Source of the DNA: Euryarchaeota archaeon UBA439
GTDB taxonomy: Archaea; Thermoplasmatota; Poseidoniia; Poseidoniales; Thalassarchaeaceae
Length of the DNA: 63,403 nt
Direction of reading: 5' to 3'
NCBI GenBank assembly: GCA_002497245.1
Contig: DANB01000016.1
Span: forward strand, 1 to 63,403
The notes under the pieces are model-generated. The model made no database searches. It was not told the origin of the DNA and saw only the letters and a program-made list of their open reading frames with translations. Position numbers and translations under genes: made by a program. Below are positions 8,568 through 17,284 of this stretch, one piece after another. Every line of letters starts with the position of its first letter. The stretch's first letter is position 1.

Positions 8568-9573
8568 GGATTTGATAGACTTAGATGGCGGTCAAACTCG
8601 AATGGAAGCTGCTTATGGTTCAGATGATGGTGATGAAGATCTTTTTGCTATTACTGCTAAGAGAGATGCATCAGTAGGTGAAATTTTCGAACAAAATTAT
8701 CGACCATGGGATGGCGATTTTGGGCCACGCTGGGTCAGAAATTATGCAATCTTTAGGCATCATGTATTTGGATTGTTTAGTTCGAAAGGGCATCGTAATT
8801 ATAATCCATTTATACGGCTTACCATTTTAGTGATTTTCATTGGCGCAATCTCTCCTATTGCTATGCTCTTTTTCTCGTCTTTGTTTGGAACTGGTCCAGA
8901 TGGTTTCATCGATAAAATGTGGGGTGTTAATAGGAGTAATCTTTGGGGTCAAGTATTGGGTTATTTCCCTAGAAATTTGTGTTATTGGCCACTTTTAACG
9001 GCACTTGTTGTGGGTGGAATGATTTCTGATGATAGAAGAAATGGGACTAGTGCTATATATTTCTCCCGGCCAGTTACTAGAGTAGATTATACAATGATGA
9101 AATATCTCAGTGTGGCTGTAGTTCTAGGATTTGTAATTGTTTTCTCATATATGTCATACTATACTTTAGCTATAGTTTTCAAAGGTGAAGGTTGGGGATT
9201 TTTAATTGATACTTTACCTATGTTTTTAGCCGGTCTATTATGTAGTATACTATTGGTAATCACATACACTTCCATAGGTCTCGCATTGTCTAGTATAAGC
9301 CAAAGTCGTTTTTTCTCCGCTATTGCATTTTTGAGCATAATATATGGGACCAAATTAGTTGCTTTATTGATTGATCTTCAGTTTGAAACATCGATATTAT
9401 ACATCTTAAGCCCATATGACTGCCTTGCTCATTTCGGACAGTGGATGTTGGGATTAGAACTAAATTATTCTCACTCTCTGTCATTATCTGTTGTATCTTT
9501 AATTTTAATGAATCTAGTATCAATTTTAGTATTAATTTCTAGAGTTAGTTCACTGGAGGTTACAAGAGAATGA
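8560..9573 (+). CDS. ABC-2 type exporter, membrane subunit (first copy)
   Basis: 337 residues. After an acidic cytoplasmic N-terminus of about 75 residues there are six predicted helices (near 85-105, 135-150, 180-205, 215-240, 245-270, 300-325). The typical ABC-2 permease segment ISDDRRNGTSAIYFSRPVTRVDY precedes the second helix, at about 147-170. Ribosome binding site GGAGGT precedes the ATG. It overlaps the neighbouring ATPases on both sides, so the genes are translated as a unit. Confidence 0.85.
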   Translation: MTEDLIDLDGGQTRMEAAYGSDDGDEDLFAITAKRDASVGEIFEQNYRPWDGDFGPRWVRNYAIFRHHVFGLFSSKGHRNYNPFIRLTILVIFIGAISPIAMLFFSSLFGTGPDGFIDKMWGVNRSNLWGQVLGYFPRNLCYWPLLTALVVGGMISDDRRNGTSAIYFSRPVTRVDYTMMKYLSVAVVLGFVIVFSYMSYYTLAIVFKGEGWGFLIDTLPMFLAGLLCSILLVITYTSIGLALSSISQSRFFSAIAFLSIIYGTKLVALLIDLQFETSILYILSPYDCLAHFGQWMLGLELNYSHSLSLSVVSLILMNLVSILVLISRVSSLEVTRE

Positions 9574-10508
9574 GTAATAGCGTCAAAGTCCCCTCTGTAT
9601 TAGTTGAAAATGTATCTAAGTGGTACGGTCAGGTAATTGGAGTTAATGATGTATCTCTTGCTATTGAAGGAGGAGTTACGGGAATATTAGGGCCTAATGG
9701 GGCTGGAAAATCAACTTTATTTAAGTTATTAATGGGTAGAATTAAACCTAGCCAAGGAAGTGTTAAGTTATTTGGTATTGATCCGTGGCAAGACACCTCT
9801 CCTTATCGAAGAATAGGTTATGTCAGTGAGTCAGAGAGACTCTATGACTGGATGACAGGTCAAGATTTTGTTTCTACTCTGGCTAGATTACATGGGATGA
9901 CTCGTAATGAAGCTGAATCTAGAGCCGAACATGTTTTAGAATTCGTTGGTCTTTACGACGTTCGTCACAAAGAAATTGGCAAATACAGTAAGGGGATGAG
10001 GCAGAGAGTTAAGATTGCACACGCCCTAGTACACGACCCTGATTTAATAATCCTAGACGAGCCACTACATGGCTGTGACCCCATTGCAAGAACTAGTATT
10101 ATGAATGTAATCAAAGAACTTGGGAACCAGGGAAAAACAGTTTTAGTTTCTAGTCACATACTCGAAGAGATTGAACGAATTACTGAACAAATAGTAATAC
10201 TACATAATGGAAGATTGTTGGCTCTGGGGAATATTTATGCTATCAGAGATCTACTGGACAAACATCCACATAGAATTATGATTACAACCGAAGAACCTCG
10301 AAAATTAGCTAATGCATTTATCGGCGAAGAACCTATTTATGGCGTGAGGTTTCCAGAAGAGGGCAAGTTAGAGATACAAACTAATGATTTATCCGCAGCC
10401 CATTCAGTTTTACCGCGAGTCATTGTTGAATCGGAAGTTAAAGTATCACGAATTGATAATCCGGATGATAATTTAGAGTCATTATTAGAATATTTAATTG
10501 GAGGCTAA
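9570..10508 (+). CDS. ABC-2 type exporter, ATP-binding protein (second copy)
   Basis: 312 residues. Walker A GPNGAGKST, signature YSKGMRQRVKIAHALVHDP and Walker B LIILDEPLHGCD, where the D-loop reads HGCD rather than the common NGLD. It is a paralogue of the first ATPase in the unit. GGAGGT lies before its ATG, which overlaps the preceding stop (ATGA). It should pair with the large permease that follows, unless the two ATPases and two permeases form one four-subunit transporter. Confidence 0.92.
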   Translation: MSNSVKVPSVLVENVSKWYGQVIGVNDVSLAIEGGVTGILGPNGAGKSTLFKLLMGRIKPSQGSVKLFGIDPWQDTSPYRRIGYVSESERLYDWMTGQDFVSTLARLHGMTRNEAESRAEHVLEFVGLYDVRHKEIGKYSKGMRQRVKIAHALVHDPDLIILDEPLHGCDPIARTSIMNVIKELGNQGKTVLVSSHILEEIERITEQIVILHNGRLLALGNIYAIRDLLDKHPHRIMITTEEPRKLANAFIGEEPIYGVRFPEEGKLEIQTNDLSAAHSVLPRVIVESEVKVSRIDNPDDNLESLLEYLIGG

Positions 10509-10512
10509 TACA

Positions 10513-12201
10513 ATGTCAAAACAAGATGAACAAGGCAGAGGTCTCTCAAATACTGTTTGGACCCAACTTGATAGGAAGGCTGGAGCAATCACAGAGCTAA
10601 CTATTAGGCAACTCCGTAATCGAATTTCCACTTGGGTTGTTCTGGGAGTAGGTGTGCTGCTAATTTCTCTCTTACTTATCTTTTACATTGATTCAATTAG
10701 GGATGAATTCGAACCTTATGATAATGATGGAGATAGTGAAGATTGGGATAATGATGGATACCCATTAGGTCAAGAAAATATCTATGGGACTAGCGACTAT
10801 AATGAATTCAGTTTTCCTGGCTCATCAGAGTATATCTATCAAGGTGATATAGATTGGAATGATCAACCTCGGACTCATTACGGAAATCATACTTGGTCTT
10901 ATGCATGGGGTTATTTTACTCCGGTATGGATAGATGTAAACTCTACGAATCCTTTTATCTGGAATTATTATAATAGTTGGATTGATTGGAGTTTAGGCGA
11001 TTATTCTTGTGAGGATGAGGGTTTACCTGATAATCCATTTTATATCGGGCAAAATGACGATTATGGATATAATAGTATAGATAGAAATTATTGTCAATTC
11101 GAAAATGGAACTTATATCATGTTTGGAGCCGCATTTAGAGGAGAAGGAGAATTTTTTGTTCAGCCTGGATGGGAGACTGAATGGGGTTATTTTACTGAAT
11201 CATTTTTTGTTGAGCCACATCCTAAATCAATGTATATTGATGAAGACGATATTGATTGGAATGGTAACAGTGTTTCTGGTTCTCAAGGATTCGATGATGA
11301 TGGCGACTGCCTTAAGGAGGATTATCTAGTTGAAAGCAGTCCTGATGATAGTAATAGAAATGGAATAGTATGTGATGTTCAGTGGACATATGATCCGTAT
11401 GGAAATCTTATTAGTATTCGAGCAGATTCTAATGTAGATGAAGATCCTGATGATTCTAAACATGTAGGTGAATCAAGCCATAGGACGTTCATAATTGGGA
11501 CCGGAAAAATAGCCTTCGTTATGATACTAGGTCTATTCTTACCTCTATTTCTAGCATTAGGATTAGTAAGGGATGAATCCGAGAATGGTACTTTACATTA
11601 TCTTCTTTCCAAACCAATCCATCGAGGCGAATTTATTCTATATCGATTATTGGGTTATCTGGCCATTGTTGTTTCTTATACTGTAATTTTAACTTTCATT
11701 ATTGCATTTATTACTTCAATTATCGGACCGGGAGAATCAATAATTCGCCTCTCTGATTATCCTGTATGGATAGGAATCTCACTTTCTACAATACTAGTTT
11801 TGACAGCATATGGTTCAGTTTTCAATACTGTTGGCTTAATTTTACCTCGATATGGAGTTTATCTTTGTATTTTATTCGGAGTATGGGAATTTTTAATGGG
11901 ACTTTTCACTATTACTATCCCCAGTTCCGATATCACCATGCTATCTATTTCTCATTGGGCTATACAAATTATTGATGCTACTGTAATGATTGCTTGGAGT
12001 GATACTGCACTAATGCAGCAACAAGCTAACGCATTCGGTTTGGAAACTGGGATTTCCTTCTTCTGGCATCCACCTGTTCATACTTTGGGTACTGGAAACC
12101 CTTTCATTGCATTGATAATTAGTGTGGTTTTCATACTAGTTTTTAGCATAGGAATGATCTTAATAGGGCAACTAATTTTCAGAAATAAGGAAATAATGTG
12201 A
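10513..12201 (+). CDS. ABC-2 type permease with a large acidic extracytoplasmic domain
   Basis: 562 residues from ATG 10513, preceded by GGAGG. A first helix at about 40-60 is followed by some 270 residues outside the membrane, then five to six helices from about 325 to the end, with the ABC-2 segment RDESENGTLHYLLSKPIHRGEF near 355-380. The outer domain is rich in Asp, Trp and Tyr and carries Asp-rich loops of EF-hand/Excalibur type (DNDGDSEDWDNDG near 70-82, DDDGDC, DSNRNGIVCD), suggesting calcium binding. Such an insert is much longer than in ordinary ABC-2 permeases. Overlaps the next gene by 4 bp. Confidence 0.82.
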   Translation: MSKQDEQGRGLSNTVWTQLDRKAGAITELTIRQLRNRISTWVVLGVGVLLISLLLIFYIDSIRDEFEPYDNDGDSEDWDNDGYPLGQENIYGTSDYNEFSFPGSSEYIYQGDIDWNDQPRTHYGNHTWSYAWGYFTPVWIDVNSTNPFIWNYYNSWIDWSLGDYSCEDEGLPDNPFYIGQNDDYGYNSIDRNYCQFENGTYIMFGAAFRGEGEFFVQPGWETEWGYFTESFFVEPHPKSMYIDEDDIDWNGNSVSGSQGFDDDGDCLKEDYLVESSPDDSNRNGIVCDVQWTYDPYGNLISIRADSNVDEDPDDSKHVGESSHRTFIIGTGKIAFVMILGLFLPLFLALGLVRDESENGTLHYLLSKPIHRGEFILYRLLGYLAIVVSYTVILTFIIAFITSIIGPGESIIRLSDYPVWIGISLSTILVLTAYGSVFNTVGLILPRYGVYLCILFGVWEFLMGLFTITIPSSDITMLSISHWAIQIIDATVMIAWSDTALMQQQANAFGLETGISFFWHPPVHTLGTGNPFIALIISVVFILVFSIGMILIGQLIFRNKEIM

Positions 12202-13406
12202 TTACTGTGAGTGATGAATTAACTAGATTTTCTGGAGATTATTCATCATTATGGCGTTTAGATATCATGCCATCTTTACCTCGCCTTTCATGGTGGTGGT
12301 GGTGGGTAATATTATTCATTCCCGACCCCGATAATCCCTCACGTTCAAGACAATTAATGGTTCTATGGTCTTCTAAAGAAACACCGGCAATACGTGTTAA
12401 TAATCATTGGTGGAAACCTGGTTCGAGAATGAGGGTTGATGAAGATGGAGGGCATGTAGTACCTGGGATGGTATGTTCGTGGTGGTATGATGGTAAAGAA
12501 ATGCATGAACCCCTAATTATGAAAGAATGTAAAATGGTATCTATCGATGATAAACATCCATTATGGCCATCCGAAGGTTTAGGAGAAGGCTCTGGAGCAG
12601 TGATTCCTCTAGTTGATGATGATTTATCACTTGGCCTGACTGAAGGAAATAAGAAATTCTGGCTTAATTTGGCCAGTGATGAAATCGCTCAGAAAAATGG
12701 TGCCCCTAAGTCAATTAAGGCAGAGCTCACTCCTTGGTGGGGACCTCCAAGTAAATTGACTTACAAGAATAATGTCTTCTTCTCCAATATGGGTTACGAT
12801 ATACTAAGGATTCAGGGCACCAAAGCCTCGATAGTAATTGATGGTGAAGATTTTGAAGGTACAGGGTATTTTCAGAAAGTTAGTGTTCAGGCACCAACTG
12901 TGCCTTGGTTCTGGGGGATGTTACATTTTGATGATGGCTCTTATCTCGATTGGTTTATGCCTCATATCTCATTTTCTTGTTTAAACTTGGATGATAGACC
13001 TTGGAAATTGAGAGATATCTTTAGGAAAAAAATGAGTGGTTCAGGAATTTTCCATGACGCGAATAGAGACGCCACTGAAGAATTTAAAAATTGTGAGGTG
13101 GAACTAATAGATTCAGAAGATGAAGGTGAGATTTTGGTCGATAATGATGGTAATAGATTACCAAAGTTTCGAATTCGTCTATGGAATGAGGCGACAAAAA
13201 TTTCTTTGGAAGTCAGAGCGGTCTCTAGAGCGAAATGGACCTTCGATCAACCAACTCGTGCAGGAATGGTCAGCCATCTTACATACAATGAATACCCTCT
13301 TGAATTATTAAGAATCTCAATTTTAGATGAACAAGGTCTTCGCACAAAGAAAGATTATTCTTGGATACATGGTAATGCTGAGCATTCATGGGGATTATTA
13401 CATTAA
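12198..13406 (+). CDS. Predicted lipocalin-like (CrtC/AttH-type) protein, function unknown
   Basis: 402 residues, soluble, very rich in Trp. The start is GTG overlapping the permease stop (a second GTG at 12207 is possible). Two halves are visible: the first includes GSRMRVDEDGGHVVP, the second GTGYFQKVSVQAPTVPWFWG followed by HFDDGSYLDWF. A G-x-GY strand followed by W-x-WG and a Gly-Ser turn recalls the double lipocalin fold of hydroxyneurosporene synthase (CrtC) and AttH. The resemblance is weak and by eye. Its place as fifth gene of the exporter unit suggests it handles the exported hydrophobic cargo. Confidence 0.45.
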   Translation: MITVSDELTRFSGDYSSLWRLDIMPSLPRLSWWWWWVILFIPDPDNPSRSRQLMVLWSSKETPAIRVNNHWWKPGSRMRVDEDGGHVVPGMVCSWWYDGKEMHEPLIMKECKMVSIDDKHPLWPSEGLGEGSGAVIPLVDDDLSLGLTEGNKKFWLNLASDEIAQKNGAPKSIKAELTPWWGPPSKLTYKNNVFFSNMGYDILRIQGTKASIVIDGEDFEGTGYFQKVSVQAPTVPWFWGMLHFDDGSYLDWFMPHISFSCLNLDDRPWKLRDIFRKKMSGSGIFHDANRDATEEFKNCEVELIDSEDEGEILVDNDGNRLPKFRIRLWNEATKISLEVRAVSRAKWTFDQPTRAGMVSHLTYNEYPLELLRISILDEQGLRTKKDYSWIHGNAEHSWGLLH

Positions 13407-13418
13407 GAGGTGTTTTGA

Positions 13419-14333
13419 TTGAATGAAATTGTATCAGATTCAATAGATTCGATTAATGAAGATTTAGCGAGAAAAAAGTTTTCTTTAGTAGATGTCGATG
13501 AAACTCCTATATGGATGGGTTCACCCACATTTCTTTCATATTCACCAAGGTATGTTCTTACTGCAATAATTTTTCTTACACATTTTATCTTCTATCGTGT
13601 GGCAGTGACAGTATATGCTGAAGGAAAGGAGGGTATTTTCTACACCTTTTTACGACTCATAGATCAGTTATTTGACTTAATTGACGTCTTTGCCTTCATT
13701 ATTGTGATGTTGTTAATTGCAAGAATTAATCATTTCATCAATATCTCTACCTCGAATTTTAAGACCACTCTCTTTTTGTTAGTTATTGGTTTAGTTCCTT
13801 CGATTTGGTATATGGCAAATGTAATTGATTGGATTTTATTGCTCCTAGGAAAAGAAGGGCTAAATATTCCCGAGTGGTTTGATACTTGGTTTCTAGGATT
13901 AGGAATAATAAACGCCATAATTTTCCTAATTTATACGCTTATTTCTCAATTCTCTTACTCCTATCTAATTACGGAAAAGAATATTTTCATTAAGAGAAAA
14001 ATTTTATTTTTTTATAATTCAATTACAGTATTTAGCCTAGATGAATTAGCGAATCTCAAAACCCAAATATCGTTTCTTGGTAAAATAATGGGTTATGGCA
14101 ATATATTGCCGATTGCTAAGGAAGATTTAGAAATAGAACCACAAGTAAAAATTGAAAGAGTGGGTTTTCAAAAGGTAATTCATATAATTAAGTTATTTAT
14201 CTCATATAAGAGAGTGAAAAAAGAGTTACAGAAGGCTCCTTCAGAGTGTCTTTTTGGAGTTAGAAAGCCTATGATGGTATACGAATTGGCAAATGAATTA
14301 ATGGATGAAAATAATGCTGAAATAGAAATTTAA
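13419..14333 (+). CDS. Membrane protein with C-terminal PH-like domain
   Basis: 304 residues. Start is TTG at 13419, with AAGAGG eight bases upstream. Four hydrophobic helices (about 43-65, 85-105, 113-140 and 163-185) are followed by SYLITEKNIFIKRKILFFYN and FSLDELANLKTQ, the strand pattern of a bacterial PH (DUF304-like) domain, then a basic tail. It is the last gene of the ABC exporter unit, 12 bp after the lipocalin-like gene. Function unknown. Confidence 0.6.
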   Translation: MNEIVSDSIDSINEDLARKKFSLVDVDETPIWMGSPTFLSYSPRYVLTAIIFLTHFIFYRVAVTVYAEGKEGIFYTFLRLIDQLFDLIDVFAFIIVMLLIARINHFINISTSNFKTTLFLLVIGLVPSIWYMANVIDWILLLLGKEGLNIPEWFDTWFLGLGIINAIIFLIYTLISQFSYSYLITEKNIFIKRKILFFYNSITVFSLDELANLKTQISFLGKIMGYGNILPIAKEDLEIEPQVKIERVGFQKVIHIIKLFISYKRVKKELQKAPSECLFGVRKPMMVYELANELMDENNAEIEI

Positions 14334-14387
14334 GTTTCCGCATTGTTATTAATGAAAAGGTATCGAGAGAACATTAGAGGGATTCAC

Positions 14388-14933
14388 ATGTCCGAAGAAG
14401 ATATCATTACAATAGCTGCACAACACATCACCAAAGGAGACTTCATGGGGGCCATGGAAATATTTGAGAATCATGTTAATGACAATCCCAAAGACCCTGC
14501 AGGATATCACGGATGGGCAGAAGCAGCAATGTTTGAGATTCAAGAAAATGGAAATTTTGATGAAAAAGGAAATGACAGAATAAATGAGGGTAAAGTACAA
14601 TCCTATCTCAAAAAAGCGGCTGGCTTAGAACCAGAAAATGCCGAATATCAGGCTGCACTTGCAAATGCCCTCATTGAGTTCGATCGCGTCCCTATGGCTA
14701 TTCGTGAATTCAAAAAACTGATTGAGCTTGGTAAGAAAATAGAAGATGTCGATGTATCATTCCATCTTTATGAAGCCGCTAAACAATTAATCGATTCTAT
14801 TGATGTTAAAGTTGGTTATGATCGAAGCGAGCAGTTTGCAAGGCAATTTATTCCCGTTGCAATAGAATTCGCCATCCTAGGATTAGGTTTTTCTTCTGTC
14901 GAAGAAGCAATGGAATATCTTTCTGAGGATTAA
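14388..14933 (+). CDS. TPR-repeat protein
   Basis: About 181 residues from ATG 14388, preceded by AGAGGG; a longer TTG-started form from 14343 is less likely. Tetratricopeptide-type helix pairs are visible: AAQHITKGDFMGAMEIFENH, DPAGYHGWAEAAM and NAEYQAALANALIEFDR followed by AIREFKKLIELG. Probably a cytoplasmic scaffold; partners are unknown. It is 14 bp upstream of truA and likely cotranscribed with it. Confidence 0.75.
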   Translation: MSEEDIITIAAQHITKGDFMGAMEIFENHVNDNPKDPAGYHGWAEAAMFEIQENGNFDEKGNDRINEGKVQSYLKKAAGLEPENAEYQAALANALIEFDRVPMAIREFKKLIELGKKIEDVDVSFHLYEAAKQLIDSIDVKVGYDRSEQFARQFIPVAIEFAILGLGFSSVEEAMEYLSED

Positions 14934-14947
14934 TTGGGGGTTTCCGA

Positions 14948-15829
14948 TTGACTAGCGGCCGCATAATGGTCGCATTTGGTTATCATGGTAGTCATTTCCA
15001 TGGGTCTCAGATTCAACCAGATGTTCCTACAGTACAAAAGGCGATAGAAAACGCATTAAGAAAGGTTAGTTGGTGGACTGATGGATGTTTAGAAATGTCA
15101 AGCCGTACTGATGCCGGTGTTAGTGTTCGAATGAATCTTGCTTGTATCGATATACCAATTACGGTTTGGAATGATGTAGAGAAAAAAACTATTCTTAAAG
15201 TTCTTAATAATCGATTTCCTGAGGGTTTATGTGCATGGGATTTAGTCAAAGTTAATTCCGATGTAAGAAGTCGAGCTGCAAAAAATCGGACATATCTTTA
15301 TCGAACAGAATTAATTGAAGAATGGTCAACAGGAATTAATGAGGATTTATTCATTAATGCCTGTAATTTGATTATTGGTACACATAATTTTACAAATTTT
15401 TGCAAACTAGAAGAAGATAAGAACCCAATTCGTACAATTGATTTTTGTAAACCTTGGTATTCTTCTGATGGAAGAATCATAGGAATATATCTTAGTTCTG
15501 AGGCATTTTTATGGAATCAAGTCAGAAGACTTGCGGCAGCAATTACTGGTGTTGCTACTGAAAGAATTAATTTCGATACTTTTCAATCAGCATTAGAAAA
15601 TCCTGAGTCTTCTGTTGACTTAGGAAGGGCTCCATCTAATGGTCTAATACTTTGGTCGATTGAACATCAATGTTCAGAAAGAATGGGTTTGGATTGTGAA
15701 CCGGATACTACTGGTTTTTCAGCACCTCCCGAAAAAAGACATCGATTCAAGAGATGGTTGTCTATGGCAAAGTTAGAGATGGGAATGATAATTGAAAGAG
15801 ACTGGGAGAATTCACTCAATCTAGTTTAA
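14948..15829 (+). CDS. truA: tRNA pseudouridine synthase A-like
   Basis: 293 residues. Isomerises uridines 38-40 in the tRNA anticodon stem. The catalytic motif SSRTDAGV (Asp nucleophile) is near residue 55, with the N-terminal FGYHGSHFHGSQ and later NFCK/FLWNQVRR signatures of the family. Start is TTG 14948 with GGGGG upstream; no suitable ATG precedes the conserved N-terminus. Its last 14 bp overlap the 3' end of the convergent riboflavin kinase gene. The C-terminal 50 residues are an extra charged tail. Confidence 0.92.
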   Translation: MTSGRIMVAFGYHGSHFHGSQIQPDVPTVQKAIENALRKVSWWTDGCLEMSSRTDAGVSVRMNLACIDIPITVWNDVEKKTILKVLNNRFPEGLCAWDLVKVNSDVRSRAAKNRTYLYRTELIEEWSTGINEDLFINACNLIIGTHNFTNFCKLEEDKNPIRTIDFCKPWYSSDGRIIGIYLSSEAFLWNQVRRLAAAITGVATERINFDTFQSALENPESSVDLGRAPSNGLILWSIEHQCSERMGLDCEPDTTGFSAPPEKRHRFKRWLSMAKLEMGMIIERDWENSLNLV

Positions 15830-16250
15830 TTTCTAATATGTCCCCATCTTTACACGGCATAGACTCTCTTAGAAAAGATCCTGAAATTACTTCAGCAGTC
15901 TCGGTGTGTCTTGTTAAGTCTGGAATTAATATTGCACATTCTATCCATTTTTCTTTATCAGATGATATTTTTCCAAGAAATGCTGTAGCCCCTCCAAAGG
16001 ATTTTCCATCTCTCTCAAAACCTTTAATTCTAAATGGTTTAGCTTTTTTTGTAACTTCTCCTTCCTCAAGGCCGGATAATATTCTTAAATTTTGATAGTC
16101 ATTTATGCTGTTACTATCCATGTCGAGATTCAAAGTTCCAGGCCAAGCAGTAACCTCAAGAACTTTCTTGAATTGTTCTTGATAATGAGGCTGAGCCATG
16201 AAGACATGTGCTCTTCCAAGGCCACTGGTCACTTTGCCCGATAGGCGCAT
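15816..16250 (-). CDS. ribK: Archaeal CTP-dependent riboflavin kinase
   Basis: 144 residues. Makes FMN from riboflavin using CTP, as known for the Methanocaldococcus RibK family (DUF120). The whole motif set is present: GKVTSGLGRAHVFM at the start, PGTLNLDMD, a GGATAFLGK strand, and LTRHTETAEVISGSFLRESM, ending in KDGDILEIKLD. Unlike many euryarchaeal members it lacks an N-terminal winged helix, matching the short form. FMN made here would serve flavoproteins such as the twin flavodoxin at 55.5 kb. It lies 47 bp after the MBL gene. Confidence 0.9.
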   Translation of the reverse strand: MRLSGKVTSGLGRAHVFMAQPHYQEQFKKVLEVTAWPGTLNLDMDSNSINDYQNLRILSGLEEGEVTKKAKPFRIKGFERDGKSFGGATAFLGKISSDKEKWIECAILIPDLTRHTETAEVISGSFLRESMPCKDGDILEIKLD

Positions 16251-16297
16251 GATTGCTCGTCTTATTGTTTGTTCAAGAGGGTTGCCACTAGAGTATG

Positions 16298-17185
16298 CTA
16301 TAATTTCAGTACATCTCCAATTTCAGAAACTCCCCAGCCATACTCTTCGACAAGTTTTCTTTGTTTTGATCCTATATCATTAACTGGATTTGAATGATTC
16401 AAATGCAAAAAAGAAATTCTAGGATCCTTTTCCATTCTTTTACCAAGAAGTTTCAAACTATCTTGTATTGTAGGATGAGGTATTTCCGATATATTTCTTC
16501 CAGGTAATTCTTTCATACTCCAAAATGTTCCATCAATCAATGCGTAATTAATGTTGAACATTTTCAAAAAATCTCTAATATTTTCTTTTGAATAATATTC
16601 TAATGTTTCTTCCCATGAATCTTGATCAGGCATAAAGAGAATATTTTTTTCATTTCCCTTGATAATTATTGCAGCAGTGTCTCCTAATTCACTTCTATGA
16701 GGTATTGAGATAAACTGTAGGGAAAAACCACATCCTTGCTTTGGTTCAAATAATTGATTAAAATTCTTTGAATGAGTTCTAATATTATTTTGTTTTATCA
16801 TTAATTTTATATCGCTTCTTTCATCAAAAACATTTTTATTTTTATGACTGAGAAAAACATCTACTTCTTTTGACGCCATAACCGGTTTTCCAAATTGTCC
16901 AATACCTTCCACATGGCCTAGGTGTAAGTGTGTAATGGATACTGTTTCAGGGATAAATAATTCATTTTCATTAGATGACCAAATCATTAATTGTTCAGAT
17001 AGATTTTTTGTAACTTCTACAATATGTTTGGAGCCATCAGTTCCTATAATTCCTAGAGATACTGGATATTTTCTTAGTTTCAAATTTTTGTGAGCTTCAT
17101 TACATCTTTCACACGAGCAACCTGCTTGTGGTATTCCGCCATCTTGAGCAGTTCCTAATATTGTTACACTAACTCCTGGCTCCAT
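16298..17185 (-). CDS. PqqB-like metallo-beta-lactamase fold hydrolase
   Basis: 295 residues from ATG 17185 (TTG 17188 also possible). The N-terminus has LGTAQDGGIPQAGCSCERC, the Cys motif of PqqB-like proteins. The metal motif is THLHLGH: the Asp of the usual H-x-H-x-D-H is Gly. Later motifs are IPHRSELGD, FMPDQD and FLHLNHSNP. Proteins of this type are widespread but their substrates are unknown; no other pqq gene is nearby, so a role in PQQ synthesis is not implied. Confidence 0.8.
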   Translation of the reverse strand: MEPGVSVTILGTAQDGGIPQAGCSCERCNEAHKNLKLRKYPVSLGIIGTDGSKHIVEVTKNLSEQLMIWSSNENELFIPETVSITHLHLGHVEGIGQFGKPVMASKEVDVFLSHKNKNVFDERSDIKLMIKQNNIRTHSKNFNQLFEPKQGCGFSLQFISIPHRSELGDTAAIIIKGNEKNILFMPDQDSWEETLEYYSKENIRDFLKMFNINYALIDGTFWSMKELPGRNISEIPHPTIQDSLKLLGKRMEKDPRISFLHLNHSNPVNDIGSKQRKLVEEYGWGVSEIGDVLKL

Positions 17186-17284
17186 CAAGATATCCGTATG
17201 GGTATCAATCTTTAACTCGTCGATTTACTAAATTAGTAATCATTTCATAGAAGCACCAATGAACTATCCCCTCTTGGCAAGTTC

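Noticed and set aside
16298..17185. PQQ biosynthesis role for the PqqB-like protein
   Set aside because: No other pqq genes are nearby and PqqB-like proteins occur widely in organisms without PQQ.
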